Counted from the first letter of the stretch, positions 7,631-16,047 are shown. The stretch: 38,211 nucleotides of DNA from Fusobacterium sp. SYSU M8D902 (GCF_040199715.1 NZ_JBEFNA010000002.1:53946-92156), one strand, 5' to 3'. Numbers and translations are program-made. The notes: generated from the letters alone by a model not told the origin.

Positions 7631-7999
7631 ATGAAAATTGCAATAGGACTTGAAGAAGAAAATTATGATTCTAAAGTTGATAAGAGATTTGGAAGAGCTG
7701 GATATTTCATTATTTTAGATGATGAGAGTAACCAATATGAGATAATTGAAAATGATGCCAAAGATGAAGTTACTGGTGCTGGATTAAAAGTTGTAAAAAA
7801 ACTGGTCTCTCTTGGAGTTGAAGTGATAATTGCTGGGGAGATAGGACCTAAGGCTGAAACATTGATCGAAGAGTTTGAGATCCCTGTATATAAGCTTGGA
7901 GAATGTACTACTGTAGAAGAGGTATTGAAAAACTACCATGAGGGTAAACTTGAAAAACATCTGTTCTCATCACAATTTTCAGGTTTAAGAATGGCGTAG
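7631..7999 (+). CDS. Second NifX-like metallocluster-binding protein
   Basis: A 122-residue protein of the same NifX fold (MKIAIGLEEENYDSKVDKRF, then VIIAGEIGPKAETLIEEF) but without the His-rich tail. Instead it ends in a charged/aromatic extension (EKHLFSSQFSGLRMA). It is only 17 nt after the previous gene, with TTTAGGAGATGAACT as ribosome site. Two divergent NifX copies next to ATPases suggest carrier proteins for a cluster or metal; this is inferred from context. Confidence 0.85.
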   Translation: MKIAIGLEEENYDSKVDKRFGRAGYFIILDDESNQYEIIENDAKDEVTGAGLKVVKKLVSLGVEVIIAGEIGPKAETLIEEFEIPVYKLGECTTVEEVLKNYHEGKLEKHLFSSQFSGLRMA

Positions 8000-8006
8000 A
8001 TGCCCT

Positions 8007-8837
8007 ATGAAAATAGCCGTTTTAAGTGGTAAAGGAGGTACAGGTAAAACTACTTTCAGTAGTAGTTTTGCCTTTGTAACTAAATCTCTTCTAATAGATA
8101 CAGATATAGAGGAACCAAATTCACATATCTTTTTAAAGGGAAAAACTTCTCAAGAGGTATCAATTTTCAATCACTTTCCAAAGGTTGATATGAAAAAATG
8201 TACTCTCTGTGGAAAATGTGGTGATTTTTGTAGGTTTAATGCTATTATCCCAGCTAAAAATCGTGTTGTCATATTTGGTGAAAGCTGTCACGACTGTGGT
8301 GGTTGTCAGTTAGTTTGTCCTACAAATGCTATCTCTTGGGAGAAGAGAGAGATTGGAAAGATATTTGTAGAGAAGAGTTATTTTAATTCTGATCTACTTT
8401 ATGGAAAACTAAACATTGGTGAGATGTCTGGAGTAAAGATTATAAAGGAACTTCACAGTATGGCAAAGAGTGAAGATATCATAATAGATTGTCCACCTGG
8501 TACCTCTTGCAACACTGTAAATGCCTTAGAAGGTAGTGATTTTGCTATATTAGTTACTGAACCTTCTCCTTTTGGATTGAGTGATATGAAATTGGTTGTT
8601 CAATTACTGCAAGATATGGAGATTCCTTTTGGAATAGTTATTAACAAAGCTGATAATGAGAACAGTGAAATTTTAGACTTTTGTTATAAAAACTCCATTG
8701 AGATTTTAGGAGAACTTCCTTTTTCAAGAGAGGTAACAAAATCCTATTCAGAGGGAAAAATAATTGCAGATGCTCTTCCCGACTCTCAAGAGATATTCAA
8801 AAATATTTTAAAAAAGGTGAAAGAGTATGGAAATTAA
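8007..8837 (+). CDS. MinD/Mrp-like P-loop ATPase with inserted ferredoxin domain (copy 1)
   Basis: A 276-residue protein. A deviant Walker A (SGKGGTGKTT, residues 7-16) opens a MinD/ParA/NifH-type NTPase. A two-[4Fe-4S] ferredoxin segment is inserted at about 65-112 (KCTLCGKCGDFC and CHDCGGCQLVCP). The NTPase resumes with DCPPGTSC, a Walker B-like motif. This is the known family of MinD-superfamily ATPases with ferredoxin insertion, related to the ApbC/Mrp/Nbp35 Fe-S carriers. Precise function is unknown. It is 7 nt downstream of the NifX copy and overlaps the next, homologous gene by 11 nt, so the two products probably form a heterodimer. Confidence 0.9.
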   Translation: MKIAVLSGKGGTGKTTFSSSFAFVTKSLLIDTDIEEPNSHIFLKGKTSQEVSIFNHFPKVDMKKCTLCGKCGDFCRFNAIIPAKNRVVIFGESCHDCGGCQLVCPTNAISWEKREIGKIFVEKSYFNSDLLYGKLNIGEMSGVKIIKELHSMAKSEDIIIDCPPGTSCNTVNALEGSDFAILVTEPSPFGLSDMKLVVQLLQDMEIPFGIVINKADNENSEILDFCYKNSIEILGELPFSREVTKSYSEGKIIADALPDSQEIFKNILKKVKEYGN

Positions 8838-9672
8838 AGAGATTTTAGTTATTTCAGGAAAAGGTGGTACAGGTAAGACTAGTATTTCATCATCATTAGT
8901 TCCATATTTTAATAATCTAATCATTGCAGATTGTGATGTAGATGCTCCAAATTTAAAGATTCTTTTTAATCCAACTGAAGTAAGTGAAGAAAAGTTTTTT
9001 GGTATGAAAAAGGCTTTTTTAGACAGAGATAAATGTATAGATTGTGGACAATGTTATAAAGTTTGTAAATTTGATGCTATTGATAATCCTAAAAAATGTG
9101 AAGGGTGTGGAGCATGTGAATATATATGCCCTGTCAATGCTATTACTATGAAAGAAAATCATTCAGGTAATATCTATGTTTCAGAAACTAAATATGGAAA
9201 GATGGTTCATGCTACTCTCTTTCCTGGAGAGGAAAACTCTGGTAAATTGGTATCTCAAGTTAGAAAAAAAGCTAAAGAATTAGCAAAGAGTAGTAATTCT
9301 GAATATATCATATTAGATGGAGCTCCTGGAATAGCTTGTAACGTCATTAGCTCCTTGACTGGAGTAAAAAAGGTGGTTATTGTTACTGAACCAACTTTAT
9401 CTGGACTCCACGATTTAGAAAGAGTAATCACTCTAGTTGAAGGATTTAGATTGAGACCATACTTCATTATCAATAAGTATGATCTATCCTCTGAAATCAG
9501 TGAGCAAATAGAGAAGTTTATCAGAGAAAAAGGATATGAAGTAGATGTAAAAATCCCTTTTGATAAACAGATTATGGAAGCTATAAAAACAAAAGATATC
9601 CCTTCTATAAAAGCAAGAGATATCTTTAAAAATTGTGGCTTTGAGAATCTAGTTACTAAATTAAAATCATAA
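8827..9672 (+). CDS. MinD/Mrp-like P-loop ATPase with inserted ferredoxin domain (copy 2)
   Basis: A 281-residue paralogue of the preceding gene: Walker A SGKGGTGKTS (10-19), ferredoxin cysteines in KCIDCGQCYKVC and KCEGCGACEYICP, then DGAPGIACN. Such paired genes are usually adjacent, as here, overlapping by 11 nt with an ATG inside the upstream stop region. In its context the pair may load or move an Fe-S or other metal cluster using ATP and the NifX proteins as carriers; this is inference. Its stop codon (9670-9672) directly abuts the stop of the convergent gene at 9673, leaving no space for a terminator. Confidence 0.9.
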   Translation: MEIKEILVISGKGGTGKTSISSSLVPYFNNLIIADCDVDAPNLKILFNPTEVSEEKFFGMKKAFLDRDKCIDCGQCYKVCKFDAIDNPKKCEGCGACEYICPVNAITMKENHSGNIYVSETKYGKMVHATLFPGEENSGKLVSQVRKKAKELAKSSNSEYIILDGAPGIACNVISSLTGVKKVVIVTEPTLSGLHDLERVITLVEGFRLRPYFIINKYDLSSEISEQIEKFIREKGYEVDVKIPFDKQIMEAIKTKDIPSIKARDIFKNCGFENLVTKLKS

Positions 9673-10560
9673 TTATCTAGCATTTAGTGAGAAAGCTTTT
9701 AAAATCTCTGTTTTAAGCTCTTCTCTCAATTGATTTAGATCTTTTTCAAAATTAGTCGAGGTAGGTTGTGGATATCTGTCATTCATAAACCTACCTAAAT
9801 TTTTTACTCCCCACCAATCTGCTGTATCATCATCAAAAACTTTATAAGCTAACATATATTTATTCCATTTTTCATCTTCTATTCCTTTTCCGCCATCTAT
9901 ATAACCTCTTCCACCACCTAAATATCCACAGTTCATAATTGTAAACATAGATTTTCCAGCAAGTAAACCTCTATGCCCCTTCTCTCCCACTTCATAGGCA
10001 AAATTTCTAGAGAATACTCTCTCTTGATAACCTTTTACTATTGAGGTAGCAGAATCATGCCAATTTGGATAGATAAAAATTATATAGTCAGCTTTTTTTA
10101 TAAGCTCTTGCTCTTTTGCTACATCTTCAGGAACACTGCCAATTCCATCTTTTTGTGAATAAAACTCATCAGGGTGTAATACTGGATTCCAATTCATATT
10201 ATAAAGATCTCTCAGTTCAACCTCTACTCCACTCTCCTCCAAAGATCTCATAGTAGTGTAAACCATATCATACATTATCGAGTTTTTTCTCGGTTCCCCA
10301 ACTATTACTATAGCTTTTTTACTATCACTATCTGTAAATCCATTGGGTGTATACTCTCTTATATAATTTTCTGCTACTACTGAAGCTGAAGTTATAGCAT
10401 CTAATTTTGCTCTCTCTTCCTTAGAAAAAGTTGAAGAGTAATCATTTGAATTTATTACTTTTACACTGATCTTCTTCTCCCCATACATATGATTATATAC
10501 CCCTATTACACCTATTCCTAAAACTAACATTAGTGCTATACTTTTTAATTGACTATTCAT
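9673..10560 (-). CDS. Membrane-anchored flavodoxin-fold NAD(P)H oxidoreductase
   Basis: A 295-residue protein. Residues about 5-22 are an uncleaved signal anchor (SIALMLVLGIGVIGVY), so the enzyme faces the periplasm. Around residue 54 is LDAITSASVVAENYI, resembling the end of FMN-binding (FMN_bind) domains. From about 83 on (KKAIVIVGEPRKNS, YIIFIYPNWHDSATSIVKGY, GGGRGYIDGG) it is a flavodoxin-like NAD(P)H:quinone reductase fold. I chose ATG 10560 over the adjacent GTG 10563, because GAAGGAGAG fits the ATG. It overlaps the upstream metallopeptidase gene by 8 nt. Substrate is unknown. Confidence 0.78.
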   Translation of the reverse strand: MNSQLKSIALMLVLGIGVIGVYNHMYGEKKISVKVINSNDYSSTFSKEERAKLDAITSASVVAENYIREYTPNGFTDSDSKKAIVIVGEPRKNSIMYDMVYTTMRSLEESGVEVELRDLYNMNWNPVLHPDEFYSQKDGIGSVPEDVAKEQELIKKADYIIFIYPNWHDSATSIVKGYQERVFSRNFAYEVGEKGHRGLLAGKSMFTIMNCGYLGGGRGYIDGGKGIEDEKWNKYMLAYKVFDDDTADWWGVKNLGRFMNDRYPQPTSTNFEKDLNQLREELKTEILKAFSLNAR

Positions 10561-11212
10561 CACTACTCTCCTTCAACAGTTTTCTTCTGATTTTCCAGTC
10601 TGGCATATATTTTTCTACAAAATCCCAAAAACTTTTTTGATGATGTGGATATGGTATGTGTGACAATTCATGTAAAACTACATACTCTATAATCTCTCTG
10701 CTCTTTTTATATAGCTGATAATTATATGTTATACTCCTATTTTTAGAATTACAAGATCCCCATCTAGTTTTCATATCTCTAAATTTTACAACTTCAGGAG
10801 TATAGCCTATCTTTTCACTAATATTCATAGTGAGTTCCATCATAAAAGGGCAAAAATTATCACAGATCCAAGTATTAATTAAAGTTTTTCTTTTCTCAAA
10901 GCTATTCTCTTTTAAATATATTATAAATTTATCATTTTTTAATTGACAATACTCTTTAGTAGAGTGCTGTATCTCTATTGTATATCTCTTTCCCAAGTAA
11001 CTGAAAATCTCTCCACTATCATACTGTACAATTTTTTTCTCTCTTTTTGTCAGAAGTTCTAACCTCTCCCTTATCCATTCCTCTTTTTCCTTCAATACCT
11101 TTTCTATATAGTAATTTGGAACATTTAAAGGAGCAGACACTAAAACTTCTCCCATATCATTAATCTTTATAATTATATTTTTTATTTTTTTCTTAGTTAC
11201 CCTTACTTTCAT
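10553..11212 (-). CDS. YgjP-like (DUF45) zinc metallopeptidase
   Basis: A 219-residue cytoplasmic protein. The C-terminal half carries H181-E-L-S-H185, with a third His at 190/191 (HELSHIPYPHHQKSFW), preceded by MKTRWGSCNSKNRSITYNYQL. Both are hallmarks of the YgjP/SprT-like DUF45 family. The N-terminal half has the family's beta-rich segment. Its physiological substrate is not known. It is 6 nt downstream of the Ntn hydrolase and lacks a strong ribosome site of its own (GAGGAG lies about 18 nt upstream, within the previous gene), so translational coupling is likely. Confidence 0.88.
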   Translation of the reverse strand: MKVRVTKKKIKNIIIKINDMGEVLVSAPLNVPNYYIEKVLKEKEEWIRERLELLTKREKKIVQYDSGEIFSYLGKRYTIEIQHSTKEYCQLKNDKFIIYLKENSFEKRKTLINTWICDNFCPFMMELTMNISEKIGYTPEVVKFRDMKTRWGSCNSKNRSITYNYQLYKKSREIIEYVVLHELSHIPYPHHQKSFWDFVEKYMPDWKIRRKLLKESSDE

Positions 11213-11218
11213 TTTTAA

Positions 11219-12319
11219 TTAGAAAACTAACTCCTCTATGCTCTCCTCTGGTTTTTTATCCAATGGATTAGCTTGATATTTTACAGTTGAGAAGTCAATT
11301 TTTTTCAAATCCACCTTTCTAATTTGACTGTTATACATAGTTTTATAATAAAACTCTCTATCATTTAAGCTACTGATTGCTGTCCATTGTGTTGCACTTG
11401 GAAGATCTTTCGGTATATATTGCTTATGCTCTTTTGAATATTCAACCCCTATTGGTATATCAAAGTTATTTAAAATATGAAAAGCTTCCTCTACTCCCTC
11501 TTTACTATTGTTTATTGGTTTTATAGTAGATAGGAAATAAAAAGCTCTTACAAATCTTGAAGGTGGAGTTATATCTCCTGGTAATCCTAAAGCTCCTGTT
11601 CCAGCTCCAAATGAGAATATTTTTTGCCCATTTAATTCATAGCTCTGTGCATTCCCTGCATAAGCATTGACATAGTTATTTAAGTTTTTTACATGCCACT
11701 CATAGTCTGGTGAATTTGAGATAACTCCAACTTTATTTTCATGAATTTTTACCTCACCGTTATTTACAATCTCTATTACTATATTTCCACCATTAGCATC
11801 TCCAACTCTCCAGTGTGCTGTTGGTAATGGATTCCCCTTTTCATCAAGAGCTATATTAACTATTTTGATATCCTTTAATCCCTTCTTCAACTCCTCAACA
11901 GTAGAGAAATTAGAAAGAATCCAACTCACAAATTGCATATCAACAATAGATCTTTTAGCTGAACTTTTCTCATATTTTGCCAAACTTCCATAGTGTGGAA
12001 AATAGAAAAGTCCTGCATTCAGTCCAGCTTCATTTATCCCCTCTCCAATAAATAATTCATTTATCAGAGATGCACCTACAAAACCATATTTTGCTTTCCA
12101 TTTATGTCCTTCAAATTTTCCCTCTGGTGTAAGTGATTGATACTCCTTTCCTCTTGGAGAGATTACCAATTTACTATTTAGATTTCCCTCTCCATACTCT
12201 ATTGTTCTCCCCTGTATCATCTTATTATCCCCTGTCTTTACTGTAATTCCTGTACAAGCAAGTGCATTACTTGCTAAGATCAAGAAAATCCCTAATACAG
12301 TTTTTAAAAATTTTTTCAT
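11219..12319 (-). CDS. Exported choloylglycine hydrolase-family (Ntn) amidase
   Basis: A 366-residue linear-amide C-N hydrolase (bile salt hydrolase / penicillin V acylase family). A signal peptide (residues 1-21, ...LILASNALA) is followed directly by C22, so cleavage at Ala-Leu-Ala exposes the catalytic Cys. Other active-site counterparts are R38 and E41 (GRTIEY), Asn in VISNSPDYEW, and Arg in PPSRFVRAFYF. The family hydrolyses conjugated bile salts, penicillin V or acyl-homoserine lactones; I cannot decide among these. A periplasmic location is predicted. The ribosome site is AGGAGGAGATGAATT. It heads a three-gene minus-strand operon. Confidence 0.9.
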   Translation of the reverse strand: MKKFLKTVLGIFLILASNALACTGITVKTGDNKMIQGRTIEYGEGNLNSKLVISPRGKEYQSLTPEGKFEGHKWKAKYGFVGASLINELFIGEGINEAGLNAGLFYFPHYGSLAKYEKSSAKRSIVDMQFVSWILSNFSTVEELKKGLKDIKIVNIALDEKGNPLPTAHWRVGDANGGNIVIEIVNNGEVKIHENKVGVISNSPDYEWHVKNLNNYVNAYAGNAQSYELNGQKIFSFGAGTGALGLPGDITPPSRFVRAFYFLSTIKPINNSKEGVEEAFHILNNFDIPIGVEYSKEHKQYIPKDLPSATQWTAISSLNDREFYYKTMYNSQIRKVDLKKIDFSTVKYQANPLDKKPEESIEELVF

Positions 12320-12336
12320 AATTCATCTCCTCCTAG

Positions 12337-12358
12337 TAAGTACGTTACTTATATTATA
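12337..12358 (-). promoter_or_regulatory. Promoter -10 with adjacent inverted repeat for the Ntn hydrolase operon
   Basis: On the minus strand TATAAT (12353-12358) is followed immediately by TAAGTA and TACTTA arms (12337-12342, 12346-12351) separated by 3 nt, about where transcription should start. No good -35 was found. Confidence 0.4.
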
Positions 12359-12381
12359 CCATATTTTACTCAAAAGAAAAA

Positions 12382-12412
12382 AGGAGAAATAAACCTAGTG
12401 TTTATCTCTCCT
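12382..12412 (-). terminator. Terminator of ybaB
   Basis: A 13-bp stem with one mismatch (12382-12394 with 12400-12412) is followed on the minus strand by TTTTTTCTTTT. Confidence 0.85.
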
Positions 12413-12434
12413 AAAACTCCTGACCAAAACTGAA

Positions 12435-12791
12435 TTAGAATAATCCTGGTATATTTATTCCACCAGTTACTTTTCCCATCTCATTTTCAGCTAACTCATC
12501 AGCTTGTCTCATAGCTTCTTTAACAGCAGAAACGATTAGATCTTCTAACATCTCTTTATCCTCAGCTGCCTCTTTAACTATATCATCAGTTAATTTAACT
12601 TCTAATAACTCTTTTTGTCCATTAACTCTTACAGTAACAGCTCCTCCACCAACTGAAGATGTTAACTCTTTCTCTTTAAGCCCTTCTTGAACTAAAAGCA
12701 TTTGTTGTTGCATAGCTTGAGCTTGTTTTAATATATTCATTTGGCTTCCTGCACCTTGTGATGTTTTTCCACCTTTTAATTTTCTTACCAT
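12435..12791 (-). CDS. ybaB: YbaB/EbfC nucleoid-associated protein
   Basis: A 118-residue protein, normal length for the family. The N-terminal helix (QMNILKQAQAMQQQMLLVQEGL) is followed by the conserved SSVGGGAVTVRVNGQKELLEVKL beta-sheet core and the closing helix with AMRQADELAENEMGKVTGG. These proteins form tweezer-like dimers that bind DNA without strong specificity. Here it is not next to dnaX or recR, the usual neighbours. The ribosome site is CAGGAGGAG, and it has its own promoter and terminator. Confidence 0.95.
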   Translation of the reverse strand: MVRKLKGGKTSQGAGSQMNILKQAQAMQQQMLLVQEGLKEKELTSSVGGGAVTVRVNGQKELLEVKLTDDIVKEAAEDKEMLEDLIVSAVKEAMRQADELAENEMGKVTGGINIPGLF

Positions 12792-12830
12792 TATATTTTC
12801 TCCTCCTGATATTTTCGTTCCCTAAGAGTG

Positions 12831-12860
12831 ATTATATCACATATTTATAGAATTTTCCAA
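12831..12860 (-). promoter_or_regulatory. Promoter of ybaB
   Basis: On the minus strand TTGGAA (12855-12860), 18-nt spacer, TATAAT (12831-12836), in the gap after sppA. Confidence 0.7.
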
Positions 12861-12867
12861 CATATTT

Positions 12868-14586
12868 CTAAATATTGTATGGAAAAAAGTAAATCGGTTT
12901 AAAATACAACTCTTTTTCATATGAGATACTTGAAATTTCCTTAAAAAATGTTTTAAATGGTATATATCCTTTAATCACACTATTTATACTTTCGCTCTCT
13001 ACTATCTCCACACAGCTATAATTTTGTAAGTTTAACTCCTTAGCCAGTGATGAGATTGTATCTTCCAATCCTCCTATCTCATCTACTAAGCCCAACTCTT
13101 TTCCCTCTTCTCCTAGCCACACTTTTCCTTGTGCTATTGTATGAACATAATTTCTATCCAAACCTCTTCCTTGTGCTACCACATCTAAAAACTCATTATA
13201 CACCTTCACACTTGAGCCATATATCTTTTCCTCATCCTCTGCTGTAAAATTTTTAGTTAATGAGAATAGATCTGAATACTCTCCCTTTTTTACACTCTCT
13301 ACATTTACATCTATCTTTTTCATCATCTCATTAAAGTTTGGTATTAAACTAACCACCCCTATTGATCCTGTAATACTCTCTTTCTCAGCAAAAATCTTAT
13401 TCCCATTAGCTGCTATATAGTATCCCCCTGAAGCAGCCACTCCACCAATAGAAATATATACAGGTTTCTCCTTGCTAATCTCTTTTAGTCTATTACTTAT
13501 CAAATTTGAAGCTAAAGCTGATCCTCCTGGAGAGTTTATTCTCAATACAATTCCTTTGATAGAACTATCTTTTTTAGCTTTTTCTAACTCATTAAAAATT
13601 CGAGCTGGAAAAACACTACTTCCAATTCCACCCTTCTCTCCATTTAAAACAATAGTCCCTTCTGCATATATTATAGCTATCTTGTCTTTTGAAATCTGAG
13701 TGTTCTCTTGATAGTTTGAAAGTGCTACTATCTTATCCTCTCCTATGGCTCTTTTTATCTCCTCTTCATAAGCAAACTCATCTATCAAATTAAATTTCTT
13801 CATTTGATATGGCTCTGAGAAAACAAAGTCACCAGCTAAAACTTTACTATCTATCAACTCTCTATTTACCTTTCTTCTATCAGAAATCTTATTGATAAAG
13901 TTGCTATATATCTTATCGTTTAATCTTACAATATTCTCTCTATACTCTTTAGACATTGTATTCTTAGTAAAATTCTCTCCATAAGACTTATAGTCTCCCA
14001 CATGGATAACATTGAATTTAACTCCCAATCTATCTGCAAGTCCCTTATAATAAGCTAATTGGCTATAGTACCCAGTTATATTTACATTTGCACTCATTGT
14101 TCCAGGCATATAAATTTCACTTCCATGTAGAGCTAATGAGTAGTTTCTATTGTTCATCTCCACACCATAAACTACCACTCTTTTTCCACTCTCTCTCAAC
14201 CTATCCAATCTACTTCCCAATTCCTCTATCTGAGCTCTATCTAGAGATAGATTATCCACCTTTAACAAAACTCCATCTATCTTTTCATCTCTATTTATAC
14301 CATCTAATTTTGTTAAAAGTGAGTAGAAATTACTCTCTCCATCTAATAAAAATTTAGGTAGATTCTCCAATCTTTCAGGATACTCCTTCCCTAGATCAAT
14401 CTCTACATAGCTCCCATTTTTAATTACACTCTCACCCTCTTTAGATGAGTATTTTAATACACCTCCTAGTATAGTTGCTATCACAATCAATACTAAGAAA
14501 AATTTTATTATAAAAGAGAAAAGCTCTTTTACAACAAAAAGTAAAACCTTCAACAAAAAATTTTTTATCGCTTTTAAAAATTTCAT
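12868..14586 (-). CDS. sppA: Signal peptide peptidase SppA (67-kDa type)
   Basis: A 572-residue membrane-bound serine protease that degrades cleaved signal peptides at the periplasmic face. A basic start and a hydrophobic stretch at about 10-44 anchor it. Two tandem ClpP-like domains follow. The catalytic Lys is K200 (VGDYKSYGENF, first domain) and the catalytic Ser is S386 (GGVAASGGYYIA, second domain), matching the Lys/Ser dyad split over two domains in the E. coli enzyme. INSPGGSALAS at 351-360 is the conserved oxyanion region. The ribosome site is GAAAGGTGG before the ATG. It has its own promoter. Confidence 0.95.
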   Translation of the reverse strand: MKFLKAIKNFLLKVLLFVVKELFSFIIKFFLVLIVIATILGGVLKYSSKEGESVIKNGSYVEIDLGKEYPERLENLPKFLLDGESNFYSLLTKLDGINRDEKIDGVLLKVDNLSLDRAQIEELGSRLDRLRESGKRVVVYGVEMNNRNYSLALHGSEIYMPGTMSANVNITGYYSQLAYYKGLADRLGVKFNVIHVGDYKSYGENFTKNTMSKEYRENIVRLNDKIYSNFINKISDRRKVNRELIDSKVLAGDFVFSEPYQMKKFNLIDEFAYEEEIKRAIGEDKIVALSNYQENTQISKDKIAIIYAEGTIVLNGEKGGIGSSVFPARIFNELEKAKKDSSIKGIVLRINSPGGSALASNLISNRLKEISKEKPVYISIGGVAASGGYYIAANGNKIFAEKESITGSIGVVSLIPNFNEMMKKIDVNVESVKKGEYSDLFSLTKNFTAEDEEKIYGSSVKVYNEFLDVVAQGRGLDRNYVHTIAQGKVWLGEEGKELGLVDEIGGLEDTISSLAKELNLQNYSCVEIVESESINSVIKGYIPFKTFFKEISSISYEKELYFKPIYFFPYNI

Positions 14587-14612
14587 AAATTACCACCTTT
14601 CATTTCCATTTT

Positions 14613-14641
14613 ATAATATCAAGATTTATACATTTAGTCAA
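14613..14641 (-). promoter_or_regulatory. Promoter of sppA
   Basis: On the minus strand TTGACT (14636-14641), 17-nt spacer, TATTAT (14613-14618). Confidence 0.75.
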
Positions 14642-14658
14642 ATAAAATGAAAGTAAAT

Positions 14659-16005
14659 CTATGAAAATATCTTCCTAATCTTTATCTCCAATCTTTTAGG
14701 TATTACATACTTAGAATCTGTCACTGTTTTCAGTGCATAAAAAGGCTTATTTTTATAATTTTTTCTCTCTCTATTCTCCTGATATATCTCCTCTTCAATA
14801 TCATTTTCAAACTCTACCCAAGTACCAATCTCTTTGTTCACACTATTTTTTATAGTTTTATTTTTCTGTTTAGAATTCTCTATCTCCTCTGGAGTTCTCC
14901 AAAAATGATTGTCCTTATCATAAACAGCTACATATGGTATCTTAAACACATTTAAAAGTTTTATAAACTGTGGAATTAGACTTTTACTACCACATTCCAA
15001 TATGGAGTAGTCATATTTATATATTCCCAATCTTTTAGAGAGATATCCCAGTACAATTTTATCTGTCTGTCCCTCTACCAAGATAACCTTCTTAGCAAAG
15101 AAAAGTTCTCCTCTATCAGGATTTATCCAGTAGTTCATATTAAAATTTTTGATCTCATCTCCTGAAAATAAGAAACCTTTAAATTGAAATACCTTTGTTC
15201 CAATGCTCTTTTCCTTTCTCACAATACATATAGATTTATACATATATAAGTTGATAAAATTACTTGAATGGGTAGTCACATATATCTGACAACCTAGTTT
15301 AGTCAATAGACACATATTTTCAAAAAGTTCTTTCTCTTTTTGTGGATGTAGATATAGCTCTGGTTCTTCAAATATTACAAGTGAGTTATCTAGTAATGAG
15401 TGTTTTTTCTTTTTGGAGTAGATAGCCAAAGATCTAAAAATTTCAAATATCAAATTTCTATACAAGCCTCTACTCACATAATCACTCTGCAACTTATTAA
15501 AGGTATCTATCATCTCATCTATTGTTTCAGGTCTATTTATTTTCTTGCTCTCAAGTATATTTAATAATGAGTTGATAAAAAAACACGACTGCTCTCTATC
15601 AGAAAAAGATGGAATATAGAGCAATGGGGTGCTCTCTGTTATTGTAATATACTCTTTTTCACTTATTCTATTCCACCTATTCTCCACTAAAACAAAGTAT
15701 CTAGCTTCCTCTTCTAAATTTTTCTCTACTTTTAACCAGATATTTTTATTCGACACATCTATATTTTTTAAATGAAAAGTTTTATTGTAGTAGTTATAAA
15801 ATCTTCCCTCTATGATTAGTGGTTGCTCCTCATCTCTAATATCTTTGGATCTAAAATTTCTATATCCTAAAAAAAACATAATTGCAGACATAATACTAGA
15901 TTTTCCACTGTTGCTCTGTCCTATAAAAAGCATCAAATTTTCAAATTTTATCTCTGTTTCATCTATACATTGCCAATTTTTAATTTTTAACTTTTTTAAA
16001 TACAT
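14659..16005 (-). CDS. OLD-family ATPase with Toprim nuclease domain
   Basis: A 448-residue protein. The N-terminal SMC/ABC-like ATPase has Walker A GQSNSGKSS (29-37), Walker B LVIFEEPELYLHP (209-221) and an H-loop TTHSS (244-248). The C-terminal Toprim domain has the conserved Glu (E311 in LVEGQTD) and DKD (363-365). This is the overcoming-lysogenization-defect (OLD) architecture, linked to DNA cleavage and often phage defence. No UvrD-like helicase (Gabija GajB) or reverse transcriptase partner lies beside it, so it would be a stand-alone class 1 type. I chose ATG 16005, preceded by GGGGGAGTGGCT, rather than an upstream start at 16053. Confidence 0.85.
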   Translation of the reverse strand: MYLKKLKIKNWQCIDETEIKFENLMLFIGQSNSGKSSIMSAIMFFLGYRNFRSKDIRDEEQPLIIEGRFYNYYNKTFHLKNIDVSNKNIWLKVEKNLEEEARYFVLVENRWNRISEKEYITITESTPLLYIPSFSDREQSCFFINSLLNILESKKINRPETIDEMIDTFNKLQSDYVSRGLYRNLIFEIFRSLAIYSKKKKHSLLDNSLVIFEEPELYLHPQKEKELFENMCLLTKLGCQIYVTTHSSNFINLYMYKSICIVRKEKSIGTKVFQFKGFLFSGDEIKNFNMNYWINPDRGELFFAKKVILVEGQTDKIVLGYLSKRLGIYKYDYSILECGSKSLIPQFIKLLNVFKIPYVAVYDKDNHFWRTPEEIENSKQKNKTIKNSVNKEIGTWVEFENDIEEEIYQENRERKNYKNKPFYALKTVTDSKYVIPKRLEIKIRKIFS

Positions 16006-16041
16006 AGCCACTCCCCCATACTGTATTTGTACTATTAATAG

Positions 16042-16047
16042 ATTATA
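16042..16047 (-). promoter_or_regulatory. Extended -10 box of the OLD-family gene
   Basis: Minus-strand TGGTATAAT gives an extended -10 about 37 bp before the start codon. The -35 is weak, as is common for extended -10 promoters. Confidence 0.5.

Noticed and set aside
7233-9672. Nitrogenase cofactor biosynthesis
   Set aside because: NifX-like domains are present, but no nifHDK, nifB radical-SAM, nifE/N or molybdenum transport genes are in the window.
14659-16005. Gabija (GajA) defence system
   Set aside because: The ATPase-Toprim layout fits GajA, but there is no UvrD-like GajB gene on either side.
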